A stretch of DNA of 64,000 nt. Source: Tribonema minus. Taxonomy: Eukaryota; Sar; Xanthophyceae; Tribonematales; Tribonemataceae. The notes below the pieces were generated by a model, which saw only the letters and a list, made by a program, of their open reading frames with translations, did no database searches and had not been told where the DNA came from. Made by a program: the position numbers and the translations under genes. Below are positions 1-10,400 of this stretch, piece after piece; within the stretch, counting starts at the first letter, position 1; every line of letters starts with the position of its first letter. The DNA lies in NCBI GenBank assembly GCA_017506865.1, contig JAFCMP010000334.1, positions 186,001 to 250,000 of the forward strand, read 5' to 3'.

Positions 1-3000
1 CAGTAGCTGAGCGCTGTGCATGAACTTCAACGCCTTCACGAGCTGGTAGATGATGTACTTCTTGTGGATCTCCTCCAGGATGTTGGCGCGGATGACGGCG
101 TGCAGGTCCGTCTCTACGCGCGCACGAGTGAGTTGTGAGTCGAGTCAAATGAGTTACGCAGTGAGTCATGAAGTAAGTCGATGTTGGCGCGGGTGACGCC
201 GTGCAGGTCCGCCTCTGCGCGCGCGCGGGATTGAGTCGTGCAGCGAATCATGCGGCGACTCATGAGCAGAGTCACACGCTGAGTCATGCAGCGACTCAAA
301 GGGAGTAACACACTGAGTGTGACGGCGTGCAGGTCCGTCTCTGCGCGCGCGCACGCGAGTGAGTCGCAGCGAGTCGTGTGGTGCGTCATGAGCAGAGTCA
401 TGCACCAAGTCATAAAGTGTTGTGCAGTGCCTCGCACCTGCGCACCGGTTCACCGACACTGGCCGCGTGCCGAGGAAATCAGTGCGTGCATGTGGCGGTT
501 TGTATGCCCGCATGTATACTGGCACTTATTTGTGCGTCCCATGCGCACGCATCAGGTTGCGCATGCTAGGCCACTTCTATGCGAGGGCTGCTGCTTGTGG
601 CGCAAACACAGAGGTGGCAATGCGGCTTCTGCGCGTATGCATGCAAGTGCATACACATGAGCCATATGTGCACGGCTGCATGTTTGCGTGCATGTACCAA
701 AATGACAGGCAAATTGATGAAGTAGTTCATGGCACGCATGCATACAGCCAACTGCGCTGTGGTAGTTGTGTGCGCGCCTCGCACGATGAAAGCTACTGCA
801 GCAAACTGACGGAGGCAGCAAGCTCACCCATGTGATCGAAAGTCAGGTAGATGTCCCGTCCGTTTTCCGCCTTGATGACGTGCTGCAGCCTGATGATGTT
901 GTCGTGGCCGCTGAGAGCCTGCAGCGTGCATACATACAGTATACACAACATAAAGTACTGGAAGCACACATGTATACATGCTTGTATGAGAGGCAGCACA
1001 CAGCACTACGCTGAGGGCCTGCGGCGTACATACATGCATGCACACAAAAGTTGAGGTACTTGGAGTTTAAACATGTGCATGTATGCACGTTTGTGGCAGG
1101 AACAGCACACTCTGGCAGCCTGTCGCTTTCTTGCGTCCAATGACTGTGAAAGCCAACACCTGTGGCTCCTCCACATGGTGCTTCACGGTGCCGGAGCCCG
1201 GTCGGTGCTGCCACAGTTGTTGCCGCGGCCACTGCAATTCTGCAGCAGCGCTCTGGCAGGTGTGTTGCAGCAGCGCTCAACTTAGGAACCACTGGTAGCG
1301 CCTTCATCGATTACGTTGCATGCAGTGTGACTTGGCGACAGTAGTGGCTTCAGGGGGCGGCGGGAGTGTCACTGAGTGCAGTGTTGCAAGTGCCGTTGCT
1401 CTGGGCTGTGGCTAAGGTGGTGCAGGGGTTCAGATGAGTGTTGGGTGAAGCTGGGCTTGCTGGGAGTGTGTGAGCACATACATGCAGGCATTCACAGTCG
1501 CCAAGTGGGCTAAATGAAAGTAAATGAAATGGCGTATGGTCTGCGGCGTGAGCTGGAATCGACGGGTGCTTCTCATCGTGCCTGAATTCTGGGGTGTATG
1601 CTTTATGTGACGGCAGGTATCCTGCAAGCAAGATTTGTGAAAGTCAGGGTGCTCCACGCGAGCTGGCTACTCGCGCATACAGGCCTGTCATCAGCTCAGC
1701 AAGATGCCATTGAGGATTGGTGAGTGTACTTGCTGTTGAATCTGCAGGTGTTGCCACGGAGCAGGAGCGCCGCATCTGCCGCAATGTGCGCACATACCTG
1801 GCGGGTACAAGACAATCTCCCTGAACGTGCGCTGCGCGTCCGTCACGTTTCTGCTCTGCCCGCACGTCTTGACCTCACGCGACTGATCTCGTCAGATATC
1901 TAACGCTGTGCAGGCGTTTGCAAGCGTATAGCGACATGCCCACGCGGATGCAGACACAGCGCTGGCGTCGATGACTACCACACATGACAGGGGCGCCGCA
2001 TGTGCTGCGTAGGCGGCGGTGCGTACCTGAAGACACATGATGTCCCTGTGCGTGCGCTGCGCGCCCGTCGCGTTTCTCAACGCGTCGAAGCACTTCCTGA
2101 CGTTATGTGATTGAACCCGTCAGATATCTAGTAGAAGTACTGTTTACTGGCGTCAATGGCTACCACAAATCACAAAAGTGCCTTATCTGCTGTGGTGCGT
2201 ACTCATACCTGCAGGTACATGATCTCCCTGAACGTGCGCTGCGCGTCCGTGGCGTTCCTGAAAGCGTCGAAGCATTTCTTCAGCGCCACCACGCAGCGTG
2301 ACCGCTTCTCCGTCGCCTTCCACACGATGCCGTACGCCTTCACATGGAAGGAAGGCAAACGAGGGCGGTTTTGTCAGTGTTCTGCTGACCGTTACCACAC
2401 ACCTTGGTTGCAAGAGAGAATAATTTTCGTCCTGTGACAATGACTGGAGCCGTGACAGCTTCTATGTCCCCTTGCAGACGATCCCGTAGGCCTTTACATA
2501 GAAGGAAGGCATACAACAACAGTCACAAGGGGCGGTTTCCTCAGTAATCTGGTGAGCGTTGCCACAGAGCACGGATGCTAGGAAGATTGATTTCCGTCTT
2601 GTAAGCAGCTAATAATGACTGGAGCCGCGGCCGCTTCTCCGCCGCGGTGCCGTATGCCTTTGCAAGAACATAAAAGCGCAACCACGCAAGGCTGTTGCAA
2701 ATGAGAGGGGCGACGCAAACATACTCTGATGAAAGAAATGACCATTATCACCTTAACTGAAGCCTTTGACAACGAGCAGTGCCTAACCCTCAGGGTCTGG
2801 TGCCCTGCTCAGCGCTAAATCGCAGTCCCCTTGCTGAGAAGCCCCCCTCTGCAGCCTGGTGTATCAACAACCTTCGCTTGCATCCAATTAAGCCAGCATC
2901 AATGATACACAAACTTGTATGCTCCGAGCATCGCTGACAGCCCTCACACAAAATGCAATGTGTTTGTGCAGAGTCGGAAGATGAAGCTAGCATCGCAATA

Positions 3001-3734
3001 CGTTTGCACTTGACATGAAAAATGCTGCTGGGCGACTTCATTGACCGAGCGCGCTTTTGGTCCCAGGCACTGCCTGCATAGCTTCACTGTCGCTAATATT
3101 TACTATGCAGAAGCGTCTGCGCAAATAACGCGGCCCGTATCTCAAATGACGGTCAATACTTTCCGATACAATGCAGCGGTCATCATGCGGAATGAAAGCG
3201 AGTACCAGTGTGAGAAGCGAATAGCGCGCACAGCGTCACCAGACCACGAATTGCAACATCCGAGAGCTGCACACAGGGAATTGTCCCCCGCCCGTGGGTT
3301 GTCACCTTACTAAAAGCTGCGTGCTGCGCGCTGTCACCAGCTCCTGAAGGCATGGCATGCGATGTACTGTTTCGTTGTCGATTGGCGAGCAAGTAAACGC
3401 ATAGCCGAAAACGCCATGTAGTACCTCGCCCGATGCCCCTCCTTAGGACATGTAGTTTTATGCGTACAGGTGACGGCGTACGATTTACTGCTCATGCTGC
3501 CTAAGGTCAGTGGCGCAGCACTTCTTGGCGATCTTTTAGCCAGGCTAAACGCAAGCATGCAACTGCATCTAGCCCTTGCGCAGCCTGTAACCATACTTGG
3601 TTGACTCAACCACATTGTTTGATTGCACTGTTTAGCAGGTGTTGCCATAAGCATTGCAGCTGACTCACCCCCTTGCCCAGCTTTTGGCAGATCTCAAAGC
3701 GACGCAGCACGTGGCGGTCAATCTCGTCGCTCAT
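1..3734 (-). CDS. MAPK15: ERK7/MAPK15-type MAP kinase, 5' four exons (runs off the window)
   Basis: Atypical mitogen-activated protein kinase, ATP:protein Ser/Thr phosphotransferase; in known members it acts at basal bodies and cilia and in autophagy. Exons on the minus strand: 3734-3669, 2337-2209, 918-828 and 113-1 (continuing outside). All junctions keep frame (phases 0, 0, 1). The protein starts [22 protein letters not shown], then the P-loop [11 protein letters not shown], the VALKK lysine strand, [17 protein letters not shown] (alpha-C), [21 protein letters not shown] and [16 protein letters not shown]. The last blocks are diagnostic of ERK7/8 rather than classical ERKs. The HRD and activation loop lie beyond base 1. 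The ATG at 3734-3732 is chosen because the usual ERK7 N-terminus follows at once. Exons 2, 3 and 4 are flanked by partial copies of their own edges. Family assignment is firm; exon borders are predictions. Confidence 0.92.
114..437 (-). repeat. Two decoy copies of the MAPK15 exon-4 acceptor in a GAGTCA-rich array
   Basis: Inside MAPK15 intron 3 the start of exon 4 (real boundary 113/114) recurs with boundaries at 214/215 and 340/341. Each copy keeps a CAG acceptor and the following codons: [12 protein letters not shown] in the first and ETDLHAV in the second. The two copies are 126 bp apart, so they share a frame, and the stretch 437-117 stays open until a TAG that overlaps the true acceptor. 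Between them lie many GAGTCA/TGACTC words. Either acceptor could be spliced in phase from exon 3. I read this as tandem duplication of the intron/exon edge; use as alternative acceptors is untested. Confidence 0.8.
828..1050 (-). repeat. Duplicated acceptor edge of MAPK15 exon 3
   Basis: The exon-3 start (boundary 918/919, CTGCAG then GCTCTCAGCG) is repeated about 100 bp upstream in the transcript at boundary 1018/1019 (CCGCAG then GCCCTCAGCG). Both copies are preceded by a similar purine-pyrimidine alternating stretch of TATGTATGCA type. Only about ten exon bases are preserved in the copy. Confidence 0.7.
1640..2210 (-). repeat. Tandem array of MAPK15 exon-2 donor edges
   Basis: The 3' end of exon 2 (real boundary 2209/2208) recurs downstream in the intron at boundaries 2027/2026 and 1798/1797. 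Each copy keeps about 75 bp of exon (readable as [14 protein letters not shown] and [13 protein letters not shown]) plus a GTACG or GTATG donor and matching intron sequence such as the TCAGATATCTA word. The period is roughly 180-230 bp and decay increases away from the exon. Confidence 0.8.
2338..2670 (-). repeat. Tandem array of MAPK15 exon-2 acceptor edges
   Basis: The 5' edge of exon 2 (boundary 2337/2338, AAG then GCGTACGGCATCG) recurs upstream in the transcript at 2491/2492 (KAYGIV) and 2657/2658 (KAYGTA), with a period of about 155-165 bp and shared intron sequence. Exon 2 is therefore bracketed on both sides by arrays made from its own two edges. Confidence 0.78.
2671..3668. other. MAPK15 intron 1, remainder
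   Basis: Upstream part of the first MAPK15 intron. Short open frames exist on both strands, but none has domain-like composition or convincing splice sites. I see no further repeat or gene here. Confidence 0.5.
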
Positions 3735-4412
3735 GATGCTCCAGCTGTCTGATAATCCCCCCTCCTCCTGCTGGTGCTGCTGCTGGTGCTGCTGCTGATA
3801 CTCGTTCTCCTCTTCTTACTGCCGTTCTTGAACTGATGCTCGCGCTGCTGCCGCCGCCGCTACTGCCGTTGCTAACCCTGTGCTGTTGAGAGTGCTTCGC
3901 TGGCTTCCTTTGAGGATCTGCCTCGAGGACCTGCGTGCTTGCGTGCACGAACCGTGCTGAAGCTGCTCCACTGATCGATAATGCCACTATAGAACCTGCT
4001 TCAAGCTTGTGGTCGTTAATGCTCCTTTCCTCCCACTCACACACCTCAAGTGTAACTGACGTAACCGTCAAGGGCAAACTTTGAAGTTGCGCATCAGGGT
4101 CGTTCCGGCTACCAACAATTGCATGCAAAAACCGGCACCACCATGTGTATAGGTATAAACTCAAACATGTCTTATTAGTCAGCGCACGTTCCTGCACACG
4201 AGTGCATGCTCTGCCAAGGCAGCAAGCAGCATTGCCCCCCTCCCCCCCCCTACACGGTATTGCACCAGCCCAGAGGATTCCTTTCCTGCCATTGATCTGT
4301 CAAAAATGCGCCAGGCATATAGGAGCGGCTAAAGGTACGGCCCTCAACAGCCGATGTCATGCAGCGGCAAACGTAGTCAATGTAGCCACTGAGCTGCCTC
4401 TGCTTCTGCGCG
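3735..4412. promoter_or_regulatory. Intergenic region: MAPK15 upstream / gene A downstream
   Basis: About 680 bp between the MAPK15 start codon and the gene A stop codon, both on the minus strand. It must hold the MAPK15 promoter and 5' UTR and the gene A 3' UTR. A CTG/GGTGCTG-rich patch lies at about 3763-3800 and another trinucleotide patch at about 3840-3880. I cannot identify a TATA box or other defined element. Confidence 0.4.
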
Positions 4413-7400
4413 TTAAAACCTGCCACCCCCATCGCTGCCAGTGGCGCTGCCGCTGCTGCTGCCACCATCACTGCCGCTTCCGCTGCCGCTACCGTCATCA
4501 CTTGTGACGCCGCCGCCGCTGCCGCTGCCGCTGTTGCCATCGCTGCCGCTGCCGCCGTCACTGCTGCTGCCGCCGTCGCTGCCGCTGCCGCTGTCATCTC
4601 CGCCATCGCCAACCGCGACACCACAGATCTGTAGCTGCAGCATGTACTCGCGGTCCAGTATGCGCCAGCCGCCCTGAGCGGTGCAGTGGCAGAGCAAACT
4701 TCAAGCTGAGAAATGAACTTCAAGTTAAGCTGCACCGCTCATCTGATCATCGTCACCGCGGCAGGCAGGCACTGCACTGCGGAGCATGGTGATGCGTGCC
4801 GCTTGCCAGTTGTAGCCACAATGCACTTACATACTGTATTAGTTAGCAGCACGCTTTGTACCCTTGCGCCCAGGTGTTGTGTTGTTGATGCAATACAACT
4901 CGGTACCTGTACGACGCTCGTGTCGTACAGGTCGTGTCGTACAGGCACAGAGAGTGTCACATTGGTCTCAGCGGCTCACATAAACTAAAGCCGGCCCCAA
5001 AGCCTGCTAACTAAAGCCGGCCCCAAAGCCTGCTTCATCTGGTACAGGGAAGTTCAGACCAGCAGTTTCATAGCACAATGAGGCGTTTGTTAGGGGGAAT
5101 GGGTTGTGTTACTTGACGGTCACTTACTACCGAATGATGCGTAAATTCTGCTTTGTGTGCTCAGCGACTTTCACTCTCGTACGCCCAGCACCCACGGTCC
5201 GGCAATGTGTCTCAGCGTCCTCTGCTGCCTTCGCGCAAGCTTAATGTGGCTGCTTTGAGATTTCCATGGCTGCAAGTTGCGAGTGCTAAGTCAGGAGCCC
5301 TTACTGACCAGTCATGCAGGTCAAGTCCATATTACTCACCGCTGACAAGTTCTGAGTCAAAAACTCATCGGCCACGAGTCCTGAGTCAAGACTGCTCGCC
5401 AAATACAACTTTGACCCGACAATACTCACCAGCTATGTTGTCTACAAGTGATCCTCAGTACGCTTTGAGACACTCTCAAGGTGGTACAAAATACATGTAG
5501 ATTCTGGTAGCAAGCTGGACGCCACCATCTGGAACTTCTCGCTGCCTAAGCGAGCATACATGAAAAGTACTCACCGGTATCTTGGGATTGAACTGGGCTC
5601 CTGCGGGGACCAGGAGTGCTGCTATGTAGGGTGTGGTGTAGCCATCCAGCTGAGCCGTCTCTTTCGCGGTGAACTTCATGAGGTGACGCGTCCAGTCGCC
5701 CTTGGCGTTGCGCGTGAGGCCAAACTCATCCGATTCAGCAATGTAGATGTCCTGCGACGAGCAAGGTACGGGACATTGAGCATGAGATAATTATCAGCAT
5801 GTTAGAACACTTGGTGCAGGCGGCGGTGATGATGGTGGGACTGAATTTGGTGAGGTAGTGTAGTCATACATTCGAGATGACGGGGAGGGAAGCGGCACAA
5901 CGAAAGATAGACGCGCTTGATGATCATTGACAACGACACAATAATATGCCTCAGGCACAGATCCGAACAGCTGCAGCTCCTAAGGTCAATCAACAGAAGT
6001 ACAAGTGTGAATAAAAAGTACACGCAACGCACGCAAGCACTTGCTCGATTCCGGTCGCAGCGCCACATGCACTCGATCGGCATGGCATTCCTCAACGAGC
6101 CCATGTACTCCACAACGGCTTCGTTCGATGGCCTATCCTGGCAGCTGGCCGTCAAACGCGCCATCGGAGTAGAGGAGCAGACGGCAGGCTGCAAGCTGTG
6201 CGGGAAGTCGCCGGGCGGCACCCTGCATGCACGGCTGTGTCAAGCGCCACGCGTCAAGGCGCACGACACCATTGTCCACAATAGCGTCAAGAGGGCCACG
6301 CAGCGCCTCCTGCGGCAATACCTCAAAACGGGACTGGTGGACGAGGACTACACGCCGTTTCTGGGGTCCGCCGGGCCGCCGGGGAGTCGCAGGATGGACA
6401 TCGTGCTGCCTGCCGACGCCTTCCCGGTGACCGGCTACGACGACCCGACACGCCACCTACCGCTCATGGTGGACGTTACCTGCTTCGAGGCACAGGTGGC
6501 GTCGCGGGCGGCGAAGACTGCAGCAGACCCCGAGCGATGCTGCCGCGACCAAGAGGCCGCCAAGACTACCCACTATTCTGGTCATTATGATCAGAATTGC
6601 TACAAACTTGCCACATTGGCAATAGGGTCATTTGGCAGCATCGGGGAGCAGGGGCGGAAGCTGCTGGAGGCTGTGGCGACGGAGTATGCCAGCAGGATGT
6701 CAGTGCCCGGAGGAGCGCGCCCTAAAGCTCTCAAGGGCATCGCCCTGGCGCGCTTACGCTCGGCACTGTCGGCAGCGCTCCACATGGCGTACTCTGGCCG
6801 TGTCATGACACACATGGCAGAATCCAGGGGGGGGGGGCACATGGAGGAGGACGTAGGGGAGGACCCCGAGATGCCATTTGGCGGCGGCGGCGTTTGAGTG
6901 GTTGTCGTTGCGACACTTTCAGACTGTCATACGACATGTAGATTCCTTACAGCTAGATGCCAATCATCTGGGCTTTTTCGCGCCCTGAGCGAGAATTAAT
7001 AAAAAGTACAAGTGTGACATCATACCGCACCCCTGGCACTCAAAACCTTCTAATGCACTCTCACCCAAATACGCGCCCAGAACTGTCAACAACCACATAA
7101 AACACCATCAACCAGCATCGCGACAGACGGTGCTGCGCGTCGCTGCTCATGCTGAATAGTGCAACTTGTTGAACTTCTGCACATAAACTTCTATGAAGGA
7201 CGCTCCGCTTACATCGGGACCCAGGTAGGTATCAGCGCCGGTGCCAATCTGCAGATTGACATGAAGGTCGGCGGTCGGTGCGCTCTCCAAATGCGTCAGC
7301 ACGGCCACCTGCCAGGGCTCCCCCGGCTGTATGCAGTCGGGGATGATGGGGAAGTCGATGCCATCCTGCAGTTGAGAGCACAGGAAGGGCATGGACATGT

Positions 7401-10400
7401 GTTGAGACACAGCATATGGTAGAAAAAGCCGGAAGGTACAGAAGCCAAGGAGGTTTTGGGGGGGGGGGGGGGGTAATGTTGAAGGGCTTCCAGGGCGGCT
7501 GCACGCAATTGCAGCAGGAAACCTTTAAAGTGATTTAGGGACGGCAAGGAGTTGCCGTGGGAGGGGGGGGGAGGTGATGCTGGTGACGAGGGAACTCCAC
7601 ACAACACAATGTTTTATGAGCCAAGGATTCATACTAGTGCCTCTGCGTAGGTCGTATTTGACAGGATAGCGCTGTAGCCACTGGTACCAAGACACGTGGT
7701 GACAGCGCATGCAAGCACGCACGTGATTTGTGCAAATCTTCAACCACTTCTTCAAGAGATGTGGTTCCGGCAGTGCACGGCCGAGAGCGGGGAACACTGC
7801 ACACATCACCCGCAAATGGTGTCTGCCATCTCTGTGCACCTTGCTATTTAATCTGCACACACGCGCTGCCGTGCACCACAGCGCTACGGTGCTGCCAAGG
7901 ACATCCCGAGATTTGCCGCAGACTGGCACGTCAGTGAGGCATCAAAACATGCATCGGTACAGGTTGCACTCGCAGTACTGCAGTCAGTTTTTGGCAGCAG
8001 TGCTCAGACTACACCCTCTGCTACTAGCCGAGTGTTTGCACGCGGCAGAACGGCGCGAGTGAAGGCGTTTTGTTGACCCTAAGTATGCGCAGAAAACACA
8101 AGCTCACTGCAGCTCTAGCGCAATGCGAGCGTGCGCTGCGCAGTGGCGTGTACGACGACATGTGCTCGCACACCAGGCTTCAACGTCTGTAGCCTCCTTC
8201 ACTCCTGAGCCTCCATTCACTCATGAATGTGATAATTTGTTGAATACAGCGCATAATGGCTGTTTGGTGTGCCGCCGATTTCCGCAGACTCTCACACGTC
8301 ACGTACCATTCATGGTGCTTGTTCAAAGAACAATCCATATTTTCAAGATCACTCATTCATGGCGCACGTTCACATGACCATGAATTCATCCACTCAGCCC
8401 GTGAATGCGGAGCGTCACCTGCTCGCCAGTGGGCGCCATGTTCCAGAGGTGGTCCGGTACGGGTTTGCAGTCACCCTCCAGGCCGTCGTACAGCGGCTGC
8501 TGATCGATGCCCGTCTCGGCGAGCATGTTCGGGAAGGGGTCGTATACCTCCGTACCCGCAGCTTCGTTGCCCCACTCGGGCTGCGGGGGAGAACAGCGAA
8601 ACACGGCTTGAGTTCTTGCGTGCTGCTGCGCTTGTCGTAGGATGATTGCTTGGAGGAATGCATGTTCATGCGGAGTGTGACAAGGCGGGGAGGCGGGGGG
8701 GGGGATGGGGGGATGGGCTGCGGGGGAGGACAGCGAAGCTCGGTTCCATGTTGAAGCCTTACGCGCTGCTGCGCTTGTTATAGGATGAATGCTTTGAGAA
8801 TGAGTGTTCACATGGAATTTCGGAAGGTGGAGGGGGGGGTAGAGAGGGTGGGACAGGTGCTTGCTCGCTGGTCGCGCCTGGCTGAGAGTCCACAACGCAG
8901 TAACGCAACTTAAGTCACATGCGTCGTGCTGCGCTAGTGAAGGTATGTTGCTGTATTAACCATAAACGCAGGTGACACCCAGCAGCAACGCTCAGCGGCA
9001 GCTAGTACTTCTGCATTCTGAGTACAGCATCTGGAGCAGAGATCAATGCAGTGTGCGAACCTCTGTGAGCACGCTTAAGGCAATGATAATGCGACGCAGC
9101 AGCTGGGCGTTTGCAGTAACAACACTTTTGCCAGCTCTCCACTGCAGGTCATGACGTCTGGATGCTGATGCATGCATGCTGGGCCCTAGCGCACACAAAA
9201 CAAAGCACATGTGCATTGTCCAGTGCCGGCAACATCAAGACCTACATTTGTCCCCCACTTCCTCCCATTGCCCCATCTTACAACACACCACAACCAAGCT
9301 TCTCAAGTGCTGCTGCGCAGCAGAACATCCACCATGCAGCGATGCGCGTGCCTGTGTAACTTCAACTCCTTCAACGTCAACTTCAATGCGTCAGCACTCC
9401 GCGCACTGCGGCTGGACCACAAGTGTGTTTGCTTCCTGCACGTCTGGAACATCAACTTCAACTTTGACTTCAAGAGGACGGCTGTGTACTGACCGCGATG
9501 AAAAACTTCCACATGACGTCGTACTCTCCGGTATCGGGGTCGGGCACGGCGTCCATGGTCTGCTCAAACGTGTGCTCGCCGCACTGCCACTCGCCCTCCG
9601 GTGTGTAGCCTGCCGGTACGTATGTATACAGTATATGTATGCACACGTATGCATATTTGATTAGTTTGGTATGCGTAGCACTCCTAACGTGTTTGAACGT
9701 GTGCTCGCCGCACTGCCACTCACCCTCCGGTGTGTAGGCTGCGGGTACGTATGCATAGACTAGTATGCATTCATATACCTCCAACCTGTGGGAACGTTCA
9801 TGTCATGCGTACGCGTACGCATACATCCTTCAAGTGTACAACGGGGACAAGTCTGGAATTGTGTGATTTGAACCAAGGCCGCTGAAAGGGGCATCGCGTG
9901 TGCTCATCGAGGCAGTCCTTTCTGATTGAGGCACAACAAATGCGATAAGGCAGCACAAAGGCGGTCACGACCAATATGGCTACAGAAGTTGAAGTGATTG
10001 CTGTCTGGGCGACCAGGCATTGCCATCTAGGGTATGGGTATGCGCGTATGCACTAGGGCGACACGCCAGCAATATTGGTAGCTCATCACATGAAGTGCTG
10101 TGCAACATCGAGATCCAAGATGCAAGATCACAAGATTGCATGTGGCTCATTTTTTTGGGGGAAGTACTGCCTCAGACGTAGGCAAGTACATGTACTTCTG
10201 GCGGAGGCGTTGTCAAGTCCTCACAAGGGAACTAGAAACTGATGCACATTTGGTACAACTCCAGGGTCATACGACATTCGAAGCTGCCACACATGCCAAA
10301 GCAGAACATTAACAACAGTGCTTGTAGCCGATATGAATCATCGCAACGGTACTAAAAACATGCTGGTAGGCCCATTCCAGGGTCATACCATGCTAGCAAA

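Noticed and set aside
4250..4735. 161-codon minus frame rich in Ala overlapping gene A exon 7
   Set aside because: It is an alternative frame of the GCT/GCC repeat; the Ser/Gly frame matches gene B and ends at a shared position.
5917..6010. N-terminal 31 codons of the retroelement frame
   Set aside because: They lie outside the target duplication and are intron DNA that happens to be open.
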